NCBI GenBank assembly: GCA_030674185.1 | Contig: JAPXFY010000030.1 | Span: 41,892,795 to 41,956,794 of the forward strand | Direction: 5' to 3' | DNA from: Monoplex corrugatus | Lineage: Eukaryota; Mollusca; Gastropoda; Littorinimorpha; Ranellidae | DNA length: 64,000 nt | Part shown: positions 1-19,100 of the stretch, piece by piece | Layout: each line of letters starts with the position of its first letter | How positions within the stretch are numbered: the stretch's first letter is position 1 | Translations under genes and position numbers: made by a program | Notes under the pieces: generated by a model | The model's database searches: none | The model's input: only the letters and a program-made list of their open reading frames with translations | What the model was told of the DNA's origin: nothing

Positions 1-99
1 ACACTGCCAACCCCCACCCCCACCCCCCAAACGTCTCTATCTTGACTTCTGTGGAAAACTTCCTGAATATTTAGGCCACTGATGTTGGTTATGTTCTCA

Positions 100-545
100 A
101 TGTATGAGATTGGAGGTCTGCCTTTCTTCCTTTTCGCCTGTTTTTCCTTGAGAAAGGGTTGCTATGAGGTTTGTGTTATCGCTACTGACACGTGGCCAAT
201 GTATTTAAGTCTTCTCTTATTGCTGTCTGCTAGTAATTTCCTGGTGGTTTTAATTTCTTCCAGGACACTTTCATTAGATCTTCTGTCCGTCCATTTGACA
301 CGAAGTAGTCTCCAATAAAACCACATCTCAGCTGCCGCAATTCTTCTGCAATCAGTTTTTCTGAGAGTCCAGGCTTCACAGCCATGAATCATGCTTGGCC
401 AGAACAAACATTTTAAAAGCTTAATTTTCAGGTATGCCTCCGTCTTTCCAGATATTGTTGAGTTGGACCATTTTTTGCTTTGCCATTCAAGTTCTTATTC
501 TGATGTCTTTAGAGCAGGTTCCATCATCAGATATTCAAATTCTTT
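100..545 (-). mobile_element. RTE-type LINE fragment, reverse transcriptase C-terminal part
   Basis: Read on the minus strand, this encodes a broken but recognisable C-terminal part of a non-LTR retrotransposon reverse transcriptase. Visible pieces are a DDGTCSKDIRIRT-like segment near 500, then MIHGCEAWTLRK, RRIAAAEMWFYWRLLRV and RRLKYIGH. These are hallmarks of the RTE-like endonuclease-reverse transcriptase family, in which an [12 protein letters not shown] block is followed by an IGH/MR block. There is an in-frame stop near 490 and the 3' end of the element is missing. It lies in what should be IFT57 intron 5. A dead copy; the clade assignment rests on remembered family motifs. Confidence 0.7.
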
Positions 546-639
546 CACTTTGTTTTAAGGAACTTTATTAATTAAGATGTCTTGATTGTTTTCAGTGTCG
601 ATAATTAAGTATACAGAAGAAAGTGGTACAATAAGTAGC

Positions 640-890
640 ATCTGGGAGATCAATCAAATGCCCACCCTTTACCTATTAGATGGAACCCAAACAGGATCAA
701 ACCCAAACCTCCCAACTTGAAGACCAGTGTGCCAACCATTCATACCTGTCACGTCAGTCTGCAAGACATAAAATATTTCCACCAGCAACAACAGTCTTCT
801 TCCTGCCGCTTGCTGACTTTTGATCCTATCCTGAGGTCTTCTTGTAGCGCACAGCAAAAATCTTCTGAGTGATAACAACACCGCTAGAGG
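640..890 (-). repeat. SINE fragment, family A, reverse orientation
   Basis: The stretch has a reversed tRNA-like B box around 690-710 (gatcaaacccaaacctccc) next to a degenerate copy of the dispersed family A sequence also seen at 1030-1620 and 19370-19680. It is much decayed, so boundaries are approximate and no target-site duplication is visible. Confidence 0.4.
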
Positions 891-1029
891 TGTGACAATG
901 ATTCAATAGTCAAAACAGTGGAGTTGGGAAACAAACTTTTTGCTTTAATTTCCCTCTTTAGTAATGTTTTAGTGACATTCCGTATTTCTGTAAGTCTTTC
1001 TTTTTTCCCCTACAGTTCAAGTATTTCCT

Positions 1030-1620
1030 AAATGTACGTATGTACAATGTGCAAGTGGTACATAGCTGCAAAGTCCGCATATTCCGCCTTTGCTGGGTAT
1101 TTTCATGTTTCCTTGAACCACCGAACTCTGACATGACTTACAGCATCTTTAAAACACACATGTGATGTTTTGCATGTATATACACACAAGTAGATCATTC
1201 ATAAGGAAGATTAGGAAAAGACAGGCAACATTTATAGGACATTTTATGAGGAAAGGGGAATTGGAGCACCTGGTCACAACGGGAAAGCTGGAGGGAAAGA
1301 CAGCACCGGGTAGACCCAGGGAGAAAATACTAGACAGAGTTGCGGAGTGGCTGGGGACGAAGAGGGTGGAAGAGATGCTTGAGGCAACAAGTGATAGAGA
1401 CAGATGGAAGTCAATAATCGCCAACGCCATGCGGCAAGGCACCTGATGATGATGATGATACACACAAAATGGGTTTAGGCACTGGCAGGTCTGCACACAA
1501 GCTGACCTGGGAGATGGAAATAATCCCCATCCCTATTCACCAGGTAGGGGATACCCAGGCAAGAGTCAAACCCAGACCACCCCATTAGAAGTTCGATGTC
1601 TTATCCACCTATCATGTCCA
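1030..1620 (-). mobile_element. Family A tRNA-derived SINE, split by a LINE insertion
   Basis: Both halves of one reversed SINE are present. The left half (1030-1189) has the conserved block around ttttcatgtttcc...gacatgacttacagcatcttt. The right half (1458-1620) has gctgacctgggaga followed by a reversed tRNA-like head (gagtcaaacccagacca). Between them sits a 268 bp RTE tail with a 10 bp target duplication. The same family recurs at 12040, 13290, 19370, 35830, 41205 and 45840. It resembles a SINE type known from caenogastropods, recalled rather than searched. Confidence 0.7.
1190..1457 (+). mobile_element. 5'-truncated RTE LINE 3' end with target-site duplication
   Basis: An open frame of about 80 codons ends at 1446 and matches the extreme C terminus of RTE-like reverse transcriptases: [30 protein letters not shown], ending SIIANAMRQGT stop. 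It is followed by a (TGA)n tail, as in other RTE elements. It is bounded by a 10 bp direct repeat, atacacacaa, at 1180-1189 and 1458-1467, the expected footprint of target-primed reverse transcription. The host sequence is a family A SINE. The short length shows strong 5' truncation. Confidence 0.85.
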
Positions 1621-1964
1621 CCACTGTAAGCCTGCATTTACTGATTTGTTCCACAAGAAAAACACATCAAGAAAGTATTCAAAGAAATAGTCATATATCT
1701 GGTTGACTGTTTTACCCTAAAACTACAACTTACAGCAATTATGAAAAATCAATGTAAACATATAACAGAGTAGACTGCATGCCTTAGGTTTTTCATATTT
1801 AAGTTACTGAAATGAACTCTTAAAACATCCCTCAATTTCAAGAAGCAAAGACAAAAACACTTCAAAACTGGGACAGCTTCTCTCGTAGTTATTAGCTCTT
1901 CAAGTAATGACAATATATTCACAAATCAATGCTTTACATTAAAGACATGATGTTTTCTAATTTA

Positions 1965-2395
1965 AAATCTCAATCAGTCTATGACACTTTCCAGTTTAAA
2001 ACTATAATCAATCCGTAACACATCAGTTTAAAATTTCAGTCTATAACATATTCCGGTCTATAACGTCAATGAAATCATATCAGTTTAGGACTTCGATCAA
2101 TCTACAACATTTCCATCAGGACCTGGCCAGCTCATGGGTTTATATGCAGGCTTAAGGCTTGCACCATGATCACCATACACATGGCACCTGTGACGTTAGT
2201 GCATATGGAATCCATTCCGAGTGGGAGACGTCATCTTGAGAAACTGAAACTTGAGAAACTGAAATACAACTTTTCCCAACTTAGCACTTCAAATCACTTT
2301 ATTATGTTTATAACAATTTCCATTAGAACTTCAGTCAATCTGTAACTTTTTTCAGTAGAACATCAATCAACTCATAACATTTTCAAGTTCAGAAT
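1965..2395. repeat. Degenerate tandem repeat, about 40 bp unit
   Basis: Loosely repeated units of the form tcaatctataacatttccagtttaaaact recur between 1965 and 2115 and again at 2318-2395. They are interrupted by a family B SINE at 2115-2262. The copies are very diverged. Apart from this, 1621-1964 is AT-rich intronic sequence in which I see nothing. Confidence 0.5.
2115..2262 (-). repeat. Family B repeat (SINE-like), uninterrupted copy
   Basis: The blocks gccagctcatgggtttat, catggcacctgtgacgttag and attccgagtgggagacgtcatcttgag also occur, in the same order, at 6425-7440, where a LINE separates them. A fragment in the opposite orientation is at 56530-56585. The interspersed, fixed-order blocks indicate a mobile repeat; no coding capacity. 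Confidence 0.6.
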
Positions 2396-2400
2396 CTCAC

Positions 2401-8861
<6,461 letters not shown>

Positions 8862-9013
8862 TGTTATCTTCCTTTTTGTTCTGTACAAATCATACGTATA
8901 ACCCTAAAGAAATTTGTTTCCATCTTTCGCAAATGCAAAAAATAATGACGAAAATAAAAAGAACTCTACAACTATAAGAACAAATAATGAAACAAACAAA
9001 GCAACCTTCTTAA

Positions 9014-9053
9014 CCCCCCTCCCCCCCCCCCCCCCCCAAAAAAAAAAAAAAAA
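9014..9053. repeat. Poly(C)-poly(A) homopolymer tract
   Basis: A C run of about 17 is immediately followed by an A run of about 16, giving G and T runs on the IFT57 strand about 170 bp upstream of its start codon. Length in such tracts is prone to sequencing error. Confidence 0.85.
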
Positions 9054-10023
9054 TGACATACCAACCATATCCACAACCTGATCAACATCAACAAATCACG
9101 CTGAACAATTACATCAAGGATTCCCTCAAATTCCCTTAATACCCACAACTTTCTTCTCAAAGTATATGAGAATCTCACTGAAAAACTCAGAATCTTGTCC
9201 AAATAGTCCATAATAAAAGAGGCCCTTTTTTCACCTAAAAACATCTAGTTGCCTTGGAGGAGAAAGAAAAAAACAAACAAAACAAAACTGGGAGAGAGAG
9301 AGAAAATGAAATGTAGAGCTGTATACATGGTCTTCTCTGTGTGTGGATGATATCATCAAAGATTCGCAGAAAGGCTATAATTTTGTGTGTATGTGTATCA
9401 AGTGTGCATGCATATGTCACATGCACATGTTTGTATGTATATAGATGTGTATAGTGTGCCCATGAGTGTGTGCATGCACACATATGTATGAGTGTGTATA
9501 TGATGTATGTTTGTGTCTAATATACACCCTAGATAACATCTATCATCATCTACTGCTATAAACATTGCATCCTATATGATGTTAATGTACAATATCCATT
9601 TTACATCAACAATACTTTTAATTCATAAATTTTAGTAAACAGATGCAAGTAAGTTCTAAAACAGTGAAAATGCTGTCATCACACAATTCAGGATAATACA
9701 ATAAATGCCTTTTTTTAAAGTTACCGGTTACTATGTAAGCTGATTGACCACTATCAGTGATGTTGTCAGAAGAATGTGCTTGATACGCATGCTCGCCATC
9801 AACTTTTATTTTACTTCCTTTTCCGGATTTTGGGGACTAGTCGTTTGAGATATTTCATCCAAGAATTTGATTTTATAGAAGAAAAATCATATGGCCTAGT
9901 TTTAGCAATTAAAACAGATTTAATCAATTATGGTAGAAGAATTTTATTAGTTTCATTGATAATACTCGAAAAGAAAGATACAACAAATTTTCTGTTGAAA
10001 AAGTTATGGATCGCTCCTCCATA

Positions 10024-10042
10024 GTTGCCATAAACAAGCAAC
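10024..10042. promoter_or_regulatory. Split X-box-like RFX half-sites at the TTC12 start codon
   Basis: GTTGCC at 10024-10029 and AGCAAC at 10037-10042 are the two inverted halves of an RFX X-box. The spacer is 7 bp rather than the usual 0-3. The second half abuts the ATG, whose context caacatggcggc also resembles a YY1 element. RFX factors are established activators of ciliary genes; binding here is inference. Confidence 0.4.
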
Positions 10043-10100
10043 ATGGCGGCGACGAAGCCTGAAGATGTGGAATCTTTTCTCAACAAAGTTGAAGAAATTG
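10043..10100 (+). CDS. TTC12: TTC12 coding exon 1
   Basis: Starts ATGGCGGCGACG ([19 protein letters not shown]) and ends in phase 1 at a GTACTG donor. The FLNKVEEI motif corresponds to the family's N-terminal FLKNVDEI-like segment and supports this start. Confidence 0.9.
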
Positions 10101-12523
10101 GTACTGCACGCTTTCGGTGTTGATTGCACACCTGCGTTTGCTTCTTGAAAGTGTATTTTATGTAGCGTTGCTATACTAGAACGGCTGATATTCCTACGTT
10201 ATCGATGGTTGTTAAGAACATGTGCAGTTCTGAGAGCGAAAGTTCCTGAAAGTTCTGTGACTTTGGTGTGGATTGACATAGCACTCAAGTCATTTAAACA
10301 ACAGATACGAAAGATGCGTTTTATGAATATCCCTTGTAGTGTTTACGCAAAATACGGTGTGATTATTGTGGCAGCAGTTGTGAAACCTCATTTGTGTGGG
10401 TGTGTGTCACTGTGTATACATACTAGGCTATGTGATCACAGCATCAGTTTTATTCAATAATCCCAGAGCTTGGTTTTGTTCAAGGTGTTTTTGTCCATTA
10501 TGGAATATAAAAACTGAAGTCTTACCATTACTGCTGCCACTGCTACCATGGTTTGCTTCTAAGTTTGGCTGATAATGGTAGCTTTATCTACTAAGAAAAA
10601 GATGCAGTGTGTACTTTATGGTAAATTGTGATAGTAGGCATTGACAATGGTAATTTTTTTTTTAATATATTAACATCAGTTTGTTAGTAGTTATCATAAC
10701 CAACAAATTGTTAAAACTCTGTTTTTGGAAAAAGAGTCAAGTTTTGTTTCATTTACTTTATAGAAATATCAGGAACACTATATATATTAGACTAGAGCAA
10801 CAACATATAGCCAAATAAAACTTGACCATCGTAGCATTAGAAAATGACCAAGCTAACTTTGAATATTTGAAACTTAATATATACTTGGTAAGTAACTAGA
10901 CTTTTAAGACATCTTTTTGCCCCCATGACAACAATCTCCTCCCCATAAAAAAAATGATATAGATCTGAAACACTGACCTGTTTATCCCCCCCCCCCCCCA
11001 CCACACACACACACATACACACCCTCCATTTTTATTTTTTGATTTCTTGTTCTCACAGTTATGAAAATTAACCCCTTCACTGCCTCGGTATATAGCCTTT
11101 TTTGCATTGCTGTGTGCCAGAGCAAATATCTGCATTTTATGGTTGGTTCACTAAACTGCCCAGTATTCAGCCATTTATTGAAATATATGATCTCTAAAAG
11201 TTTTTGCATGTATTTTAGTTATAACCCTGGCTATGATTTGGTGTAAGTAGAACTTGATTTTGTTGGTAATCATTTTGGGAGAGGTGGATATAATGTACAT
11301 TTTGTACAAAAAATGACATTCGGAAACATAAACACAGTCTTTACAGCACATAAAACCACACAAAACACTGGAAATTGGTGCAGTTGTTTACTGAAGAACA
11401 GGACAAACATCAGGAATTCACCTAACACTACAGCCACTGAGCCAGTAAATGTTTTTCTGTGCAGTACTCCATGCATACCTGGGGGTACCACAGTCCAAAT
11501 GTAAACTTGATAAAATCTAGCTTTTTCAGAAGGTTCACTATTCTGTCCACTGCTCAGCCATTTACTGTGGTCGCTTGACTGGTCAAAGGGATATAACTGT
11601 GTCTTTACTGTGTCTACAATGGCCAGGAACCATTATCAGTGTTCCCTCCCTTTGTAGACCGTCAAAATCGATGACGAAAAAGGTACGAGATGCTCTTGTA
11701 TGTAGGTGCACAGAACACCGGAAATAGGTACGAGGGTATCTCGTAGCAGGCAGTTAATGGGTTAATCCTTTGACTCCCGAACCCCATCTGTGAGCTAGGA
11801 AAAAAAAACAAAAAACCACTTAGGACTCCCTCACTCTAATCACTAATTTTGTGCAGGAAGGATTAGGTTTTTGATTTGCTAGCGTGGTTGACAATGCAAG
11901 ATGTTGGTGGGGACAAGGTGCAGGAGTCAAAGGGTTAGGTAAACAGTTTCAGTCTTGCCTGAAACATTTAAACTGTAATGAGATTTGATATGATAACATC
12001 AATTAAACTTCAGTGACAGGCATACACACTAGTCAAATGGGCCAGATGTTGGATTGCCAGTGGGTTTGATATTACATGGGTACCTCACGCTTGGTGGTGG
12101 AGATTTTTCTGATCTTGCAGGTCAATGTGATGAACATGTGTGCAGAGCTGTAGTGTTAGTGCCTAAATCGTTTGTGTCTACATAGAGTCCATCTCATCTG
12201 CAATGGATTCAAGGGAGACAAATGTATGTTCATTATATAGTAGTTTGTGTCGTACAAGTAAGAAAATCATGACCTTACACAGCGATTGTTGTTGCCTTGC
12301 TGGTAGAGTTCCAATGTTGTTTACAATATTCTCATATTTTTACCTCATCATTATGAGTTTTTCAGTCAGTTTTTATTGCTCAGTATTTCATATTTGGGAT
12401 CAAAAGAACTGTACCTATGTGACACTACCACATCACACACAACAACATATACACAGACACTAAGAACAACACAAACAAAACACACACATGCTCAGACCAC
12501 ACACACCACACACACAACCACAA

Positions 12524-12573
<50 letters not shown>

Positions 12574-12658
12574 ACACACACCACACACATACACAACACA
12601 CACCACAACCAGCATCATGCAACACACACACACACACACACACAACAAACACACACAC

Positions 12659-12711
<53 letters not shown>

Positions 12712-15700
12712 CACTGCTGGTGTTATGTAACCAGCATAATAAAGTGGCTGACAGGGTTTTCCTTGGACTGTTGGATGTGTACAGATGCTTATAATCTGTG
12801 CTATACGTGCAGTGTACGGTACAGAACACAGGTTTGTCGTGGTCTTGAGTGAGTGAATGTTGTTGGGCAAGACTATGAATAACAAGCTTTGCTCTTGGGG
12901 AAACAGTATCTCATTCATACACAGAGGAATTCATTATGAGTGATTAGAAATTATGTTTGTCATTGTATTTTGCTAAAAAGGAAACGAACAGGGAAAATAC
13001 AAAAGTATGTTTTTGCCAGAAATGTGTTTAAGCCAGGTTTGTTTTAGGTGACTCCACTGTATATGCATCAGGCATACACATAACATTCTTTTTAAGTCCT
13101 GTCCCATATTGAAGCATAAAAACTCTTTGCATGCATACCCTCTGAAGACAGAGTGTGCAGACTGCGCAGCAACATGCTGCTTGCAATTTGCGGTGTTCAA
13201 GAAGGAAAGAGAAGGAAATGAGCAGGGAAAGTAAAAGATAGCTTATGTCCAGAAATGCATTGTATTTGTAAGCAGGTTCATTACAGGTGGACTACACTGC
13301 ATATACAGCAAATGTATATGTTAAGTTCTGTAAAGTCAGTCAGTGTCCTGGAGCTTATGGAAACATGAAAACGTCCAACATGCTTACCCACATAAAAATC
13401 CAGCACGCATGACCCACATGAAAAATCCAGCATGCATGCCCACATTAAAATCCAGCATGCATGCCCACTTAAAATCCAGCATGCATGCCCACATAAAAAT
13501 CCAGCCTGCATGCCCACATAAAAATCCAGCATGCATGCCCGCATAAAAATCCAGCATGCATGCCCACTTAAAATCCAGCATGCATACCCACATAAAAATC
13601 CAGCATGCATGCCCACATAAAAATCCAGCATGCATGCCCACATAAAATCCAGCATGCATACCCGCATAAAAATCCAGCATGCATGCCCACATAAAAATCC
13701 AAGCATGCATAGCCCACATGAAAAATCCGCATGCATGCCCCATAAAAATCCAGCATGCATGCCCACATAAAATCCAGCATGCATGCCCACATAAAAATCG
13801 CATGCTGCAATAAAAATCGTATGCCCACATAAAAAATCCAGTATGCATCCCCACATCAAAATCCAGCATGCATGTATCCACATAAAAATCCGCTGCTGCC
13901 CACTGGAGACGAGTGTGCAAATGTTGCCGAAGCATACTGCTTGCAAATGTGGTCAAAAACAACGCGCATGTATGCATCCAAAAAAAATCAAAATGTTGAA
14001 TAACAGTAAAATGATATTTTAGTAATTCTGTTGTGTTCTCATCTTTGTAGTTCATCTTAAAAAACATTTGATTATTGATAGAATTATGTCCACTTGAATC
14101 CCCAGAATGATATAAGCCGTCTAGATGTACAGATGAATCTGTCTGAAGGACATTTTGAACTGCATTTTGTTCTTTGTTTGCTTTTTTGTTTGATTTGATG
14201 ATAGCATGGTAAATGAAAATTAACAGAAAAGAAGTTAAAAGTCATTTGTGGTTGATACCTAAGCAGAAAAAAATGAAAACAAAAAGTAAACCAAGATAGT
14301 GAAACTGTTCTATGATCTTCTATAATCTTCTTTTTGTAATACAAACTTAATGAAAACAACAACACAACAAATGTTTCTAACACAGGTATTTTCATGGCAA
14401 ATCTCATGCAGGTACAAAACTGAAAGAGATCTAGAACTCTCATGAGTTTATCTTAATGTTACACACACACATACATCTATCTTACTAGTTCAGTGGTTGT
14501 GACAAAATTTCAACCGAGTTGTAATATAGTAAAAAAAGTAAAGTAGAACTAGGTCTGTGTCTCACTTAAGAAATAGTTAGATCTATCTGTTGCAAGAGAA
14601 ACTCAACGAACCTCAATTTGTCAAAAGTGAGATCACCTTCCCTCTCATTGGATGATTGTAGAAAACAAAAAAAGTAGTGTAGCTTAAAGTTAAATGTAAA
14701 CTTTCCATAAAAAGATACCTAGATCTTCTTCACTTCAGTGGTGTATTAAAATTCTCAAAACAACATCGTTGTGTGATTTGTCTTGCTTTGAAATAAAACC
14801 CTAAGACATCCATAATCTTGCCATAAGTTTGGAAGGTGAAAGATCCAAGATTAAGGTCTTTTGGGAACAAAAAGCATGAAGTTAGCGCTTTTTGAGGAAG
14901 GATATGTGAACAGCACTTTCTCAGGAACTTCTGAAAAATTCACAATCTGTTTCCACTGTAGTGACGTACAACCATTATCCTTAGTGCATGTTAAGTTTAA
15001 TTTTAGTCAAAACTTTTCGAGGTTATATGACCTTGAGGAGTACAAACTCAGGATTTTCTTGATACTTTTGCAAAAAAAAAAAAAAAAAAAAGGGTGGGGG
15101 GTGGGGAGCGGAGATTGTTAAAATGGCTTGACCATCTTTTTTCTTTGTTACAGAGTCCATAGTGAAGGGACTAAACTCTGGCGATGATAACCAGCTCAAG
15201 ACGGCCATGCACAAGGCCGATGAATTCATCAAATCCCAGAAGACCAAAAGTGGCGACAAGGATGAAGAGAAGGACCTGCCCAAAACTACTACAGGTCTCC
15301 CACCATCATTTTGTGCTCTCTCTGTCTTTAGCTGTCTGTCTGATCTGTCTGTCTGTCTGTCTTTAGCTGTCTGTTGGTCTGTCTGCTTGTCTCATTTTGT
15401 TCATCTGTCTGTCTGTTCTGTCTGTTTTCTGCATGTCTCATTTTATTCATCTGTCTGTCTGTCTGTCTGTCTGCATGTCTCATTTTGTTCATCTGTCTGT
15501 CTGTCGACAGGTCCATCTGTTTTGAGTGTTTTTCCTGCTCTGAGAACTATATGCAAAATTCATGTGAAAGGTGTAGCCTGTGTTATATGTATGTCTGTAT
15601 GTATATATATGTATGTCTCTATGTCAGTATGTGTGTTATATGTGTCTGTATCAGTGTATGTATGTATGTCTCTATGTCAGTATGTGTGTTATATATTTGT

Positions 15701-15896
15701 CTGTATGCATACATGTATGTCTCTATGTCAGTATGCATGTTTGTATCTATGTATGTTAGTATGAGCATGTGCCTGTATCCTGTATAACATGCATATGAAT
15801 TAAGCCTTTACTTATAATACACATTCATGTCCACATTGCGATGTATACATGAGTGTACTCATGCCATGTTCACTTTTACATAGAAATTGTGTGGTG

Positions 15897-15970
<74 letters not shown>

Positions 15971-16063
15971 TTGTCAGTTGAATATAATACACGTTTGATG
16001 CAGAGTTTCCATTTGTTGAAATACAAAAAATTAATTATGCAAAAAAAAAAAAAAAAAAAAAAA

Positions 16064-16148
<85 letters not shown>

Positions 16149-19100
16149 GTACATGATGAAAATAATGGTATGGCCAAATTTTGTCTGTATAAGGTTTATT
16201 TGTTTTTTTGGTTTTTTTTTTATTCATGTATTTATTTATTTATATATTTTTGATTAAAGAACTAAAAAAAAAAAAAAAAAAAAGTAGTACTAGTAGATTT
16301 CACCACCCCAAGAGATCAAGCAGTTATCAACCAACTGTGTTAGTCACTTGGATAAATCATGCCATGGAAGAAACGGCCCAGACCTAAATCTGTTGGACTT
16401 TTGGGGCATCATTGTATTTGTAGCCTTTTGTTCTCCGAGGAGTCGTCAGGAATAAATCAGATAAGTCAGGTATCTGCCAAGTCTTTTATCTTTTTTGCTT
16501 TTACTGTTCTTTGAAATATGCTTGGCAATAATTTCTTTGTATGTTTTTCACTTTGATCTATCTATTTGTTATTTGTGTATTCCATGTTTTAGATTTCTCA
16601 TGAATTAAAACTGATTTCATGCCTGTTGGACCACACCCATCACCATCAGGAATATTCATTTGTTGGACAGAATGAGGTTGAAGTATGGAAGATTTCACCT
16701 TCCTGGGCAGTTTAATCAACAATTCAAATGACTTGACAAAAGAACTGAATTGTCATGTAGGCAAAACAGCAGCACCATTCAGCAAGCTGTCAAAAATCTG
16801 GAACAGCTGGAAAATCTCCCTCAACCTGGAATGGTGATTCTACAAGTTTAAAACGTTCTATCAGCTTTGCTGTACAACTGTGAAACATGGCACCTGAAAA
16901 CAAGTCAGGCGAAGAAGCTTGACTCCTTTGACCTAAAGTGCCTGCACAAGATCTTGGAAATCAAGTGGACAGACCTTGACAAATGAAAAAGTAAGGTCAA
17001 GAAACAAACATCCCAGTTACCAACATCTACAAACATTGACTGAGTGGCTGGGCCATGCTGCTAGACTGCAATTTGTCAGACCTGCCAACTCTGTCCTGAA
17101 CTGGAACCAAGGAGGACAACAAAGGAGGGGAAGATCAAAAAGGAACTGGTGCCAGACAGCTGACAGAGACCTACAGCTGATGGACTGACGCTGGATTGAT
17201 ACCTGAGACTCTCTGCCAACTGAGCCTGTTGGAGCAGACTCGATGTTTTATGTATGGCGTGATGCAGGAGGGTCTAAGTAAGATAGCTGGATTTTTAATG
17301 TTGGGTATTTTAGCTTGATGCAGTCTTACTGCTGTGCAACAGTGTTACTGTTTGTGAGTTGTTGGTTTGCTGATGCAGGTTGAGTTTTTGGTGAGTTTGT
17401 GGTATCTAGCTTGATGGGCATTGTCCTTTACTCTGTGCAGTTGTTGGTATTAGCTGATGCATCTTATGTGTGAACAATGTTACTTGTCTGTCTGTGCAGG
17501 TTTGTTGGGTATTTAGCTTGATGCAGTCTTACTGCTGTGCCATACATTGTTATTGTGTGTCTCTGTGCCAGAGGTTTGCAGGTCAGCAAAACAGTCATCA
17601 ACAAAAGCAGCAGTTGTGAAGAGGGAGCAGCAGGTGGTGGGAACATGGGCGCAGCTGATCAGCGTGAGGATGCTTTTCCAACACTGTTCTGTTTTCAGTA
17701 TGATTGGGGGGAAATTTTGTGATTAGGAATGTTTGGACACACACATCAAATGATTACATTTGTGAATAGTCCCAAGGATGTACCATCTGCATGATTATAT
17801 TTTGCGTACATTGTGGTGCTTGCATGCATATGAAAATACCTACGTGCACACACATGCACACACACACACACGCATGCACCCATACATGCATGCACACACA
17901 CATAGTGTTACACACACACGTTTCTCTCTCCCTGTCATCACCAACATCTCCACTGCATCTTTTGACTTTATCAGCTCTTTCTCACTGATCTTAACCACAT
18001 AATTTAGAGGGAAGAAAAAGGATTTGAGGTGTGTTTGACTTTTTGAAAGTAATTTTGAATAATGTGTTTACTGTATTACGTAATTTATCAACCTATTTTA
18101 TTTTGGTTTGGTTTGGTGGATTTTTGTTTGTTTGTTTGTTTGCTTTTGTTTGTTATTTTGTTTGTTTGTTTGTTTTGCTTATCTAGTTTAGTTTGGACCA
18201 CTTGCACAGTGTGGCACATCACATTCTAATAAAGGTTTTGGCACAAAGTCTCGTTTCCTTACAAGACTTATTTCTGCTTTCCAAATCATTCTTCTGTATT
18301 TCTTCCCAATTCTCTCCTTTGCTTCCTGAAGACGGAGTATGCCTTAGTTTAAGATGGAATAAAACAGCAGTCATACATACAAAAATTTGGTCCCTCTGCT
18401 AGGTTGGTAGGTTTGTATGAATTTGTATGCTTAGATAGGGAGTCGTGCACAAGCTGTAGCCTGCATAAGAAGGAGAGGAAGAAGAAGACTGTTGCTTTTG
18501 ATCCTTTCTGTATCTTATACAAGAAAACAGTACAGAAGAAAAATTTACTTGCTTATTGACTTGTTTGTTTGATACTACCTTTCTTTACTTTCTTTTGTAT
18601 TTATCACTGCTGCTATGCATGGTTTAATTGATGTCCGATGGTTTTTGCTTTACCAGAAGCGTTCATGGATGCACTAGAAGCAGATGCCAAAGAACGGTCA
18701 GAACGGCGGAAAGTGCGAGAGAAAGAGGCACAGGTGATCAAGGAGAAAGGAAACCAAGCTTTCAAAGAGAACAACTTTGAAAAGGCACTGGAATACTATA
18801 ACCAGGTAAATGATTTGTAAAATGGGCTAGAAAAGATTTTCTTTCTTTTTTAAAAATTTTTTTTTTAGGATCATCGCACTCAGGAAGGTTACCTTTGACC
18901 CACCTTTTTTTTTCATCCCTTTTTTGCGGCACCTTAATGGCCACAAGCTGGCACACTTTTTTACAATGCAGTGATGATGATATGGATGAGGATGATAATC
19001 ATGATGCTATGGAGTTCCATCTAAGATTGAGATTGCGTGACAGGGCTGTACTCTGCGCTTACTGTCATAATATATCTGGCGTCAACCAGGCTTGAGAGAT

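Larger units (their letters stand above)
8862..10042. promoter_or_regulatory. Bidirectional IFT57-TTC12 promoter region
   Basis: The 1181 bp between the two divergent start codons must hold both 5' UTRs and core promoters, unless upstream non-coding exons exist. It contains a C17/A16 homopolymer tract, TG-rich sequence at 9370-9530, an imperfect X-box-like GTTACCGGTTAC at 9720-9731 (one mismatch to GTNRCC-RGYAAC), and RFX-like half-sites next to the TTC12 ATG. I see no clear TATA box. The remaining sequence (9054-9715) has no other recognisable feature. Confidence 0.6.

Noticed and set aside
13281..14067. Cys/Met-rich minus-strand frames (CMLDFYVG repeats) as a toxin-like peptide
   Set aside because: They are translations of the SINE-derived minisatellite; no signal peptide or conserved cysteine framework independent of the repeat.
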